From Flavivirga amylovorans (GTDB lineage Bacteria > Bacteroidota > Bacteroidia > Flavobacteriales > Flavobacteriaceae): 64,000 bases of DNA. Location: contig NZ_JAUOEM010000003.1 of NCBI RefSeq assembly GCF_030540875.1, positions 62,001 to 126,000 on the forward strand, given 5' to 3'. Below the pieces are notes generated by a model. The model was not told the DNA's origin. It did not search any database and saw only the letters and a list, made by a program, of their open reading frames with translations. Below are positions 37,501 through 45,139 of the stretch, piece by piece (the first letter of the stretch is position 1; each line of letters starts with the position of its first letter). Both the position numbers and the translations under genes were made by a program.

Positions 37501-37895
37501 AACAGACTGGACGTGATGTGTATTTTGGATTTGCCTCCCCAGGTGCTCTTACAGCAAGCAATCAACCAGCACAGGTTATAGATCGCTGGCAACAAGCGGG
37601 TGATCTAGCAAGGTTTCAAAAATATGGAAATAACAGCAATTATTTTCGTTATATACAATCAGATGCCATTATAACAGATACTTCATTCATTCGTTTAAAT
37701 AATCTTTCATTATCATATAGTCTACCTAATACGGTATTGGAAACTCTAAAGATGCAAAATTTAAGGGTGTTTGTACAGGGGCAAAATTTGTTTACTATTA
37801 CAGATTTTAAAGGATTAAACCCTGAAGTAGGCGGTTCTTCTGTCGCTTTACCTCCTTTACGTATAATAAGTTTAGGACTAGATTTATCATTTTAA
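34593..37895 (+). CDS. SusC/RagA-type TonB-dependent transporter with STN domain, locus D (mosaic)
   Basis: Outer-membrane importer of 1,100 aa with signal peptide, STN domain, carboxypeptidase-regulatory-like domain, plug (LKDADATAIYGSLGANGVV) and barrel. It is a mosaic of its paralogues. The first ~25 residues (MEIKSIKIHAIPMKI) follow locus A, the signal peptide end and early STN (DITNAQEKVKIDRDKVMTVD) follow locus B, the late STN and next domain (ADNRITIKQKSQSQQRQITG) follow locus C, and the plug and barrel follow locus A again. It should signal to the FecR at 33026. susD starts 11 bases after the stop. Confidence 0.95.
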   Translation: MEIKSIKIHAIPMKIGISKRILLMMMRTFIFLLCTTVFSLNTDITNAQEKVKIDRDKVMTVDEVFDMIIDQTKYSFLYPTNLFENTPNVEVKKGVMSVGKLLQQTLPKGKFNVILGADNRITIKQKSQSQQRQITGKVTGEDGMPLAGVTVIVKGTQRGVATDFDGQYTITVIDNSNVLMFSSIGYASQEITVGNQKTIDVVLKEEISELDVIEINAGYYKTSQRKATGNISRVEAKDIELQPVTNPLQAVQGRMSGVSIVQNTGVPGGGISIQIRGRNSLRRDGNDALYVIDGVPYPIRGFTNGSIGSALSAGNPLAFINPNDIESFQVLKDADATAIYGSLGANGVVLITTKKGKVGRTSVSANITTGFGEVSKKLDLLNTEQYLEMRLEGNPNLPNFPPFIQERFAPDVFVWDQSRYTDWQEELIGGTAMQTNANVSVSGGNENTQFNFSTGYFKETTVFPTDEGFRRVSGLLNVVHTSNNNRFNINASVKYSNSRNALPVIDLTRTAVTLPPNAPELYDANGGINWENNSFNNPLAFLEGDYNDQTESIIANADLGYQLFNGFKVKASIGYNFLDFNGNSIRPLSAIRPDSRLFSQRSSRFNQGNNKFWIFEPQLEYNKNFGKLRLTTLFGTTFREDIRETTDIRAEGFSRDEFLLNVDAATSTEVSSTYTQYKYNAFFARINLDWGNKYLLNLTARRDGSSRFGPNKKFGNFGAIGGAWIFTEEDFTKNISWLTFGKFRGSYGITGNDQIGDYNFLDTYSFVDNPYNNITGFNVTRLANPDFSWESVKKLEFGLELGFFNEKILTNISWYQNRASDQLIGLPLSTVTGASSLQFNLPTVVENTGLEIELSTANINNKNFNWSTNFNLTIPRNKLLEFQNIEDFPTFDNVWVVGESINGNSGKYFEFMGINDNNGTYDFTDFDNNGSISETDNQKYIEVGQKYFGGIQNIISYKGFTLDFLFQFVKQTGRDVYFGFASPGALTASNQPAQVIDRWQQAGDLARFQKYGNNSNYFRYIQSDAIITDTSFIRLNNLSLSYSLPNTVLETLKMQNLRVFVQGQNLFTITDFKGLNPEVGGSSVALPPLRIISLGLDLSF

Positions 37896-37906
37896 AAAAA
37901 CAAATT

Positions 37907-39319
37907 ATGAATAATAAAATATATAAGTTAAATACATGCTTAATATGCATATTAATAGGAACTTTATTGTGGAGTTGCGAAGATTTTGTTGAAGTCGATG
38001 CACCAAGAAATGAAATCATAAGAGAAACAGCTATTACCGATGATGAGTCAGCGGTTGCAGCCATAAGTGGTATTTATAGTGAATTTGAATCAAACGGAAG
38101 CTTTACAAATAGTGATTTAGATAGACTTATGGGACTGTATTCAGATGAACTATTAGCTTCACCAAATAGTGAAACTGAACTTGAATATTTTCAAAGCAAT
38201 CTAACTGTAGAAAACGGTCATTCAGATATTTTTTGGTCTAGTAGCTTTAATTCTTTGCTAAATATCAACTCCCTTTTAGAGATATTAGAGGATAATAACC
38301 AAGTAACTCAAGAATTAAAAAATCAAATTGAAGGAGAGGCTAAGTTCCTACGTGCATTTAGTCATTTTTATTTAACAAATTTATTTGGTAGGTCTCCTAT
38401 TATCACATCATCAGATGTAGTAACAAATAATACCATTTCGCGGAGTGATGAACAGATGGTATATCAGCAAATCATTTTAGATTTGGAAGATGCTATCGGT
38501 TTAATGGCAGCCGATTTCAGTTTTATAGAAGGTAAAAGAATTCGTCCAAATAGAGATGCAGCCATAGCTTTGTTAGCGAGAACATATTTGTACATTGAAG
38601 ATTGGGAAAAAGCTGAAGAACAAGCAACACTTTTGATAAATAATAATTTATACACTCTAGAAACTGATTTAAATGATGTGTTTTTAGCTGCAAATGATGA
38701 GGCCATTTGGCAAATTGAACCCTCTCAAATAAGTACAAACTTTACTGTACTACAGGCGAATAGATTTGTTATTCAACAAACAGCAATAGGCCTTGGTAGT
38801 CGCTCCGTTTTTAGAAATGAACTTATCAATTCTTTTGAAGTTGGAGATAGAAGGTTTACAGATTGGGTAGGTAGTTTTAATGACCCTGGAACAGGAATAA
38901 ATTATTATTTTCCTTATAAATATAAAAATGTTACGAACAATATAGTTAGAGATCAAGAATATTTATCGGTTTTCCGTTTAGCCGAACAGTATTTAATCAG
39001 AGCTGAAGCTCGAGCCAAACAAGGTAATATAATAGGTGCTCAATCAGATGTTAACAGCATTCGGAATAGGGCAGGTTTAGCAAATACTACTGCAAATACC
39101 CAAGTAGATCTATTGATGGCAGTGGAACAAGAGCGAAAAGTTGAGTTGTTTACAGAATTTGCTCATAGATGGCTTGATATTAAGCGTACAGGTAAGGCGG
39201 ATGCAGTTTTAAGTCCTATTAAAACCGATAGTTGGAGGTCAACAAATACACTTCTTCCTATTTCATTATCAGAAATTGAAATTAATCCCAATTTATTACC
39301 TCAAAATCAAGGATACTAA
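37907..39319 (+). CDS. RagB/SusD-type surface lipoprotein, locus D
   Basis: Partner of the SusC upstream, 470 aa. The lipobox is TLLWSC, then EDFVEVDAPRNEI. SusD landmarks are AAISGIYSEF, LIRAEARAKQGN, ERKVELFTEFAHRWLDIKRT and the ending NPNLLPQNQGY. It groups with locus A, in step with the SusC barrels. Confidence 0.94.
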   Translation: MNNKIYKLNTCLICILIGTLLWSCEDFVEVDAPRNEIIRETAITDDESAVAAISGIYSEFESNGSFTNSDLDRLMGLYSDELLASPNSETELEYFQSNLTVENGHSDIFWSSSFNSLLNINSLLEILEDNNQVTQELKNQIEGEAKFLRAFSHFYLTNLFGRSPIITSSDVVTNNTISRSDEQMVYQQIILDLEDAIGLMAADFSFIEGKRIRPNRDAAIALLARTYLYIEDWEKAEEQATLLINNNLYTLETDLNDVFLAANDEAIWQIEPSQISTNFTVLQANRFVIQQTAIGLGSRSVFRNELINSFEVGDRRFTDWVGSFNDPGTGINYYFPYKYKNVTNNIVRDQEYLSVFRLAEQYLIRAEARAKQGNIIGAQSDVNSIRNRAGLANTTANTQVDLLMAVEQERKVELFTEFAHRWLDIKRTGKADAVLSPIKTDSWRSTNTLLPISLSEIEINPNLLPQNQGY

Positions 39320-39342
39320 GATCAACTAATATTTTAAACAAA

Positions 39343-39363
39343 CCCCTCCTGCTAGAGGAGGGG
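39343..39363. repeat. Hairpin between susD and the TlpA-like gene, locus D
   Basis: CCCCTCCT pairs perfectly with AGGAGGGG (read across 39356-39363 as AGGAGGGG) around GCTAG. The stem is GC-rich in an AT-rich context, and no T-run follows. It sits in the same place as the hairpins of loci A and B. Confidence 0.55.
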
Positions 39364-39433
39364 GTATCCAATCATGTAAGGTGTTAAATATCTCTACATA
39401 GAATACTTATAATTCAATATAAAAAATAAACAT

Positions 39434-40990
39434 ATGAAAAGAGTCAATATTTACAAAGAAATCGTAATAATGTTCATGATTTTAATGTGCGGTTTTTGTA
39501 CAGATGCTCAAGGGCAACAACCTACCTTGAAAGTAGGCGATAAGGCACCCGAAATATCTATTTTTAAGTGGATCAAAGGCAATGAGGTCAAAAATTTTGA
39601 AAAAGGTAAGGTGTATGTATTGGAATTTGGAGCTACTTGGTGTACTGGCTGTATAAAAATGATTCCTTTTTTATCATATTTGGCAGAAAAGTATAAAGAC
39701 GAGGTAGAGGTGCTTGACTTTTTTGTGATGGAAGCCAATAATGAACCCATAGGAACTAAAAATCCAAACTACGTGCAACGTGTAGAACGCTTTGTTACAA
39801 AAAAAACAGATGAAATAAGCTATAGAGTAGCTGTGGATACAGAAGATGAGCGTATGCGGAATGATTGGTTAAAAGCTGCTGGACTATCTGGATTACCTCA
39901 GTCTTTCGTAATTGATAAAAATGGATTTATTGCTTGGATTGGAATAGGGAAAAAGAGTCTAGAAGAAGCGGTTAAATTTGCTTCATCCAAAGATTATCAA
40001 CTAAAAAAAGCCATTGAGAATTATAAAATAGAGCAAAACCGTATTGTAAAAATTGATATGGATAAACCTTTATTTGTCCATGAAGGTAAAGGTGATAATA
40101 ATGACTTTATGTACAGGTCGGTTTTAAAAAAAGCAAAATCAATCCTACCAGTAGAGAACCAGGAGTATTACTTATATACTCGTACTTGGTTCGACAAAAA
40201 GACTCAAAACGATTCATCTTTAAGCCGTCCAGGATTAGCGCAATGGGTCAATATGGAACCTATTGATTTGTATAGAATAGCTTATGGAGACACCTTAATC
40301 AATCAAGCAATGCCTTTCAGACACCCGTTTAAAAAAAAACAAATCTGGGTGGATGAATGGTCTCCATTTTTTAAATCAGCTTATGGAATGTCTTGGCATA
40401 CACCCATTATAGAAGTTAAAACCAATCCAGAATTAGTCGGCACTGACCTTTGGAAAAACAAAAACTTTAAGTCGGTCAAAAATAAATACCATTATAGTGT
40501 GCAAGTACCAGAAGAAAAGGCATCGGGTCTATTTGTACAAGAGGTCATGCAACGTGACTTAAAAAACTATTTTGGGTATGATGTTTCTGTAGAAATAAGA
40601 GAGATGCCCATATGGAAATTAAAAGCAACCCCAAATGCTATGGGGTTGTTAAAAACTAAAACACCAAATCAGAAATATAGAGAGGAATTTCCTGCAGATG
40701 GGTCATGGAATTATAAAAATGCCATTATGAGAGACATGGTTCGTTTACTTGGAAACTCACTTTTTGGTTGTCGTCAATATAGTCAAGGTCGAATCAAGGT
40801 ACAGGAAGAAGTTCCATTTATTGATGAAACTGGTTTCGGAGATTATCACATAGATTTTGAGGCTACTGAAGCTGACAGAAAATCATTTAATAGCTATGGT
40901 AAATATCTAGAATCAAAAGGTCTTTATTTAGAAAAATCTACCAAGCCTATGAAAGTTATAATTATCAGAGACCCAAAAAGTAGATTATAA
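39434..40990 (+). CDS. TlpA-like thioredoxin fused to a DUF3738-like domain, locus D
   Basis: Secreted thiol-disulfide protein of 518 aa. The signal peptide (IVIMFMILMCGFCTDAQG) precedes GDKAPEISIFKW. The active site is WCTGC (Cys70, Cys73) and the cis-proline loop SGLPQSFVIDKNG. The DUF3738-like half has YHYSVQVPEEKA, FGYDVSVEIREMPIWKL, FIDETG and GLYLEKSTKPMKVIIIRDP. Outside the active site it is closest to locus A (VNMEPIDLYRIAYGDTL). The ABC ATPase gene begins 23 bases downstream. Confidence 0.85.
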   Translation: MKRVNIYKEIVIMFMILMCGFCTDAQGQQPTLKVGDKAPEISIFKWIKGNEVKNFEKGKVYVLEFGATWCTGCIKMIPFLSYLAEKYKDEVEVLDFFVMEANNEPIGTKNPNYVQRVERFVTKKTDEISYRVAVDTEDERMRNDWLKAAGLSGLPQSFVIDKNGFIAWIGIGKKSLEEAVKFASSKDYQLKKAIENYKIEQNRIVKIDMDKPLFVHEGKGDNNDFMYRSVLKKAKSILPVENQEYYLYTRTWFDKKTQNDSSLSRPGLAQWVNMEPIDLYRIAYGDTLINQAMPFRHPFKKKQIWVDEWSPFFKSAYGMSWHTPIIEVKTNPELVGTDLWKNKNFKSVKNKYHYSVQVPEEKASGLFVQEVMQRDLKNYFGYDVSVEIREMPIWKLKATPNAMGLLKTKTPNQKYREEFPADGSWNYKNAIMRDMVRLLGNSLFGCRQYSQGRIKVQEEVPFIDETGFGDYHIDFEATEADRKSFNSYGKYLESKGLYLEKSTKPMKVIIIRDPKSRL

Positions 40991-41013
40991 ATTAGTTTTG
41001 CTTAATAAATATT

Positions 41014-41937
41014 ATGGTAAATAGCATATTAAAAGTACAGAACCTCACACACTATTATGGAAATAAAGTTGCAGTTAACGATATATCATTAGAAATTAAG
41101 AGTAATGGAGTACTTGGTTTATTGGGATCTAATGGTGCAGGTAAATCTACTACTATAAATATTTTGTGCGGTGTTTTAAGCCCTACAAAAGGAGATGTTT
41201 TTATTAATGGAATTAATATTCGCAATAATCAAATAGCAAGTAAAAAATTAATAGGGTTTTTACCTCAAAAGGCACCATTGTATTTTGATTTAACAGTTAA
41301 TGAATATTTAGAGTATTGCGCTAAAATAAGACTAATACCAAATGTAAAAATTAGAAATGCTGTAGAAAGAGTAAAGCAGTTATGTAATATATCTCACTTC
41401 AGTAAAGCTCTAATACGCAGTTTGTCTGGTGGCTATCAACAAAGAGTTGGTATTGCACAAGCTATTATTCACGATCCAAAATTAGTAGTTTTTGATGAGC
41501 CTACAAATGGTCTAGATCCAGTACAGGTACTTGAAGTTAGGAAACTTATTCAGACTATAAGTAAAGATAGGGCTGTTTTGTTGTCTACTCATATTCTTTC
41601 AGAAGTACAAGCCACTTGTTCTAATATCATTATGATTGAAAAGGGAAATAAGGTGTTTTCTGGTAGTATAGAAGATTTTAATAATTATGTAGCGCCCAAT
41701 ACTTTATCCATAAAAATGATATTACCTCCAGAATTAGAGGAGTTTCTTCTAATATGTGGTGTTGAAGAGGTAGATTTTAAAAATGAAATAATTCTTGTTA
41801 AAACCAATGACATTATAAAAACTTCAAAAGCGATTATTGAGAGAAGTATTAAAAGTAATTGGGGGCTAATAGAGATTTTTCCATTAAAAAATTCATTAGA
41901 TGATGTATTTGCAGAGTTATCTTCATCAATAAATTAA
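41014..41937 (+). CDS. ABC transporter ATPase (GldA/CcmA-like), cargo of locus D
   Basis: Cytoplasmic ATPase of 307 aa that would power the permease encoded 8 bases downstream. It has a Walker A GSNGAGKST, a Q-loop LPQKAPLYFDLT, signature LSGGYQQRVGIAQA, Walker B LVVFDEPTNGLDP and switch His in STHILSE. The group is the drug/ABC-2 family that includes the gliding protein GldA. The full gliding genes are not here, so I do not name it gldA. Confidence 0.92.
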   Translation: MVNSILKVQNLTHYYGNKVAVNDISLEIKSNGVLGLLGSNGAGKSTTINILCGVLSPTKGDVFINGINIRNNQIASKKLIGFLPQKAPLYFDLTVNEYLEYCAKIRLIPNVKIRNAVERVKQLCNISHFSKALIRSLSGGYQQRVGIAQAIIHDPKLVVFDEPTNGLDPVQVLEVRKLIQTISKDRAVLLSTHILSEVQATCSNIIMIEKGNKVFSGSIEDFNNYVAPNTLSIKMILPPELEEFLLICGVEEVDFKNEIILVKTNDIIKTSKAIIERSIKSNWGLIEIFPLKNSLDDVFAELSSSIN

Positions 41938-41945
41938 GACAAATT

Positions 41946-44252
41946 ATGATTATAATAAAAATAGCATTACTTGAATTAAGGAAGTTCTTTTATTCACCAA
42001 TAGCTTGGTTGTTAGCAATTATATTCATTGTTCAAGCTGGAGTTTCATTTATTGATTTGTTAGAGACCTACGAAAGTTACCTCCAAAGAGGCACTTACCA
42101 AATTACAGATTTAACTTATAGAATTTTCTCTAACGAGCTAGCGTTATTCAATAATATTGTAAAAAATGCATTCATATATATCCCTCTTTTAACAATGGGT
42201 ATTATTAGTAATGAATTAAATACTGGTTCAATAAAGTTATTATTTTCATCTCCAATCTCAATTAAACAAATTGTTCTTGGTAAATATTTAGCCTTGTTAT
42301 GCTATTGCTTAATGCTATTAGGTCTTCTTTTTTTGGTCAGCATTATTGGTATTTACTCAATACAGTTTGCTGATGTAGGGTTAATAATTTCAGGGTTATT
42401 AGGAATATATTTCCTTTTGGCAACCTATACAGCTATTGGTCTATTTATTTCAAGTTTATCTTCTTATCAAGTAGTAACGGCTATAATAACATTTGGTGTT
42501 ATAGCTTTTCTAAATATTGTAGGCGTTACTTGGCAGGAAACACCTGTAATTAACGAAATTAATTACTGGCTTTCTATACCTGAAAGAACAGAACAACTAA
42601 TAAATGGTCTAATGACTAGTGAAGGCATTTTTTATTTTATAATAATCATAGTAATGTTTTTAGTCCTTACTATTTTAAGGTTGTCATTTAAAAAGAATGA
42701 CAAACCTTGGTATTATAAGTCGTCACTATACTTGTGTACTATAGTTTTGTCATTTGGGTTAGGTCACTTAACAAGCAAGCCAGAAAACAAGTTTTATTGG
42801 GATATGTCGAGAAATAAAAGAAATACTCTTTCTAATGAATCATTAGAAATTGTTAAACAATTAAAAGATCGCCCTTTAAAGATGGTATCCTTTGTAAATC
42901 TATTTAGTGAAAATACAATTATTAGTGGTCTTCCAAGACACCATAATAGAAATGCCAGATGGTTTGAGAAATTTACTAGATTTTTACCTCAATTAGAAAT
43001 GGAGTATGTGTATTTCTATGATATTATTTCAAATGCAAATGATAGTATATTTGAAAAGTATCCAGATCATTCATTAGAGGAAATTGCAAGAATTTATGCT
43101 AAATCATATGGTTTAAATTTTGAAGATGTTTTAGGACCTTCTGAAATCAAAAAATTAATAGATTTAAGTGATGAAGATAATGAGTACGTAAGAATGTTTC
43201 AATTAAACAATGATGTAAGATCTTTTGTTCGCATATTTTATGACACACAACATTTTCCATTAGAAGCAGAAAATGCAGCATCCTTAAAACAACTGTTGGG
43301 CAATGAGGTTAAAGTAAAGTTTATTCAGGGGCATCTTGAACGCGGATTTAACGAATTTGATTCAGGTTACGGTCATATGATAAAGGGTTCCAAACAAAGA
43401 AGCTCATTAAGAAATGCAGGTTTTAAATTTGGTTTAACTTATTTAGAAAGAGACACCTTAAATATAAATCATGACATTCTTGTATGGGCAGCTCCTAATG
43501 ATTCTCTATCAGAAAAAGAGCTTAATCTATTTAGAAAATATATTAATGATGGCGGGAACGCATTATTTTTAATAGAGCCAAAAAGAAGCAGTCAGAATAT
43601 CGAATCCATTAATAGTTTGCTAGGTGTAAATTTTAAATCAAAAATAATAAGACAGGATATTAAAGATATGGAAGACGGTTTTGTTATTGGTAAGGTAACA
43701 GAAGCCGGTAAGCATTTAAATAAAAATAATGGTTATAGACAATCACCAAATCATTTAGCTAATGATAAAGAACTTACATTCAACGGTGCTCTTGGTTTAT
43801 ATCTGTTAGATGAAAATAATTTTAAGGTAACATCTGTTATAGAAACTACTAGTTCAACTTATACAATTGTAGATAGCACTCAAACCCCTATTGATAAACC
43901 AATACCATTGGTTATTGCTCTCGAGAGAACTGTAAATCAAAAGAAACAAAAGATTATGATTGCAGGCGATGCTGACTTCTTAAGTAATAGAGAATTAAGA
44001 AGTAGAGTTGGTGTGGGTATAAGAATGGCTTTTAATAGGGGTTATATAAAAGACATATTTAGATGGTTGTCAGATGGGGTATATCCAATAGATACATTTA
44101 ATAACAGACTTAAAAATTTCAAGGATTCAGATACAAAATTCAATGTAAATAGTCAACAAATAAAAGTATTAAATCTATTGTTAGTCGTTGTGATTCCATC
44201 AATTATTTTCTTAATTGGCTCAATAATATTAATTATAAGAAAGAAGAGATGA
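41946..44252 (+). CDS. Fused ABC-2 permease and GldG-like protein, cargo of locus D
   Basis: Inner-membrane protein of 768 aa. Residues about 1-260 contain six or so hydrophobic helices of an ABC-2 permease like GldF (ELNTGSIKLLFSSPIS marks the usual loop). Then comes a GldG/ABC-auxiliary domain with a large soluble part (KRNTLSNESLEIVKQLKDRP at its start) and a final helix near residues 740-762. In Flavobacterium, GldF and GldG are separate proteins, so this is a fusion. It overlaps the DsbD-alpha gene by 4 bases. It could export a product of the locus or take over a ligand brought in by SusCD. Confidence 0.85.
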   Translation: MIIIKIALLELRKFFYSPIAWLLAIIFIVQAGVSFIDLLETYESYLQRGTYQITDLTYRIFSNELALFNNIVKNAFIYIPLLTMGIISNELNTGSIKLLFSSPISIKQIVLGKYLALLCYCLMLLGLLFLVSIIGIYSIQFADVGLIISGLLGIYFLLATYTAIGLFISSLSSYQVVTAIITFGVIAFLNIVGVTWQETPVINEINYWLSIPERTEQLINGLMTSEGIFYFIIIIVMFLVLTILRLSFKKNDKPWYYKSSLYLCTIVLSFGLGHLTSKPENKFYWDMSRNKRNTLSNESLEIVKQLKDRPLKMVSFVNLFSENTIISGLPRHHNRNARWFEKFTRFLPQLEMEYVYFYDIISNANDSIFEKYPDHSLEEIARIYAKSYGLNFEDVLGPSEIKKLIDLSDEDNEYVRMFQLNNDVRSFVRIFYDTQHFPLEAENAASLKQLLGNEVKVKFIQGHLERGFNEFDSGYGHMIKGSKQRSSLRNAGFKFGLTYLERDTLNINHDILVWAAPNDSLSEKELNLFRKYINDGGNALFLIEPKRSSQNIESINSLLGVNFKSKIIRQDIKDMEDGFVIGKVTEAGKHLNKNNGYRQSPNHLANDKELTFNGALGLYLLDENNFKVTSVIETTSSTYTIVDSTQTPIDKPIPLVIALERTVNQKKQKIMIAGDADFLSNRELRSRVGVGIRMAFNRGYIKDIFRWLSDGVYPIDTFNNRLKNFKDSDTKFNVNSQQIKVLNLLLVVVIPSIIFLIGSIILIIRKKR

Positions 44253-44734
44253 AAAGAAAATTCATTAAAAAATTAATAGTACTATGTGTATCTATTATGA
44301 TGGTTTTAGGTCTTAACGCTCAAAGTTTGGTATCCGCCCACTGGTCATTAGAAAAATCAATAACCCTTATAGAGCCAGGGCAAGAGCTAGAACTAACGTT
44401 TAAGGTGAATCTGGATGATACGTGGTACATATACGCCACAGACCAAGATCCAGACTTAGGACCAATACCAACGTCTGTAACGCTAGAGGGTCAAGGTTTC
44501 AAATTAATAGGAAATCCAAAACCAATAAAAGCAAAAACCAAATACGATGAGGTCTGGGAAGGCGATACACGAGTAATCACAGAATCAGGTGGTGGTTTTA
44601 TACAACGCATCAAAGTTTTAGAACCTAATCCTAAAATAAAGGCAACCATAAACTACACAGTGTGCTCCATGGAAACAGGCCAATGTGTATTCGGTGAGCA
44701 AGAATTTATTATCAAGCTAAATCAGAGCAAATAG
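44249..44734 (+). CDS. Stand-alone DsbD-alpha-like periplasmic protein, locus D
   Basis: A 161-aa secreted protein; its start codon overlaps the permease stop (ATGA), so translation is coupled. It has the signal peptide, LDDTWYIYATDQDPDLGPIP, TRVITESGGGFIQRIKVLEP and the pair in VCSMETGQCVFGEQEF. A few extra residues lie at the N-terminal end of the mature part. It is the last gene of the four-locus array. Confidence 0.85.
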   Translation: MKRKFIKKLIVLCVSIMMVLGLNAQSLVSAHWSLEKSITLIEPGQELELTFKVNLDDTWYIYATDQDPDLGPIPTSVTLEGQGFKLIGNPKPIKAKTKYDEVWEGDTRVITESGGGFIQRIKVLEPNPKIKATINYTVCSMETGQCVFGEQEFIIKLNQSK

Positions 44735-44955
44735 AATGTCTAGTTGGGAACGGTTGTAGTTAAGTTTTATAGAAGTAAGTAGTCATGAACTGTTTATTAT
44801 AGCATAATTTTTTTAATTGAAGAGTCCGTTCCCTCTTAGACCAATAGTAGCAATACCAAAATAATACGCCCTACAACTTAAGTTTTTTTCATTATAATAG
44901 TTGTTTTTTGAATTGGTCACTCATAGCATATTATTTTGGTTTAGCTCGCACGACA
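44735..44955 (+). ncRNA. Conserved 3' element after the DsbD-alpha gene, locus D
   Basis: Fourth copy. GGGAACGG and CCGTTCCC can pair, and the tracts CAACTTAAGTTTTTTTCATT and GGTCACTCATAGCA are kept. It keeps GCACGACATT, the left arm of the terminator, but the right arm is gone, so the duplicated sequence breaks off at about 44,960. From there to 45,139 I see no feature. Confidence 0.5.
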
Positions 44956-45139
44956 TTATTAGTTTCCTTAAAACATGCCATTTATGGTTGTTGGCTATTT
45001 ACAGTAGGAATGGGAGGTATGTTGGGTTTTCCTGCATAATTTTTATAAACGCTTAGGAATTGTATAAAAAGACTACGTTCTTAAATCTTTTTCTTATTTT
45101 TAACCCCTAACTTTATTAACCATATAACCATACTAAAAC

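Noticed and set aside
41014-44252. True gliding-motility genes gldA and gldFG
   Set aside because: The permease and GldG parts are fused, no other gliding gene is present, and the pair sits inside a SusCD operon. Naming them gld would overstate the evidence.
10-44734. Ordinary polysaccharide utilisation loci
   Set aside because: No glycoside hydrolase, polysaccharide lyase, sulfatase or carbohydrate esterase is encoded anywhere in the array.
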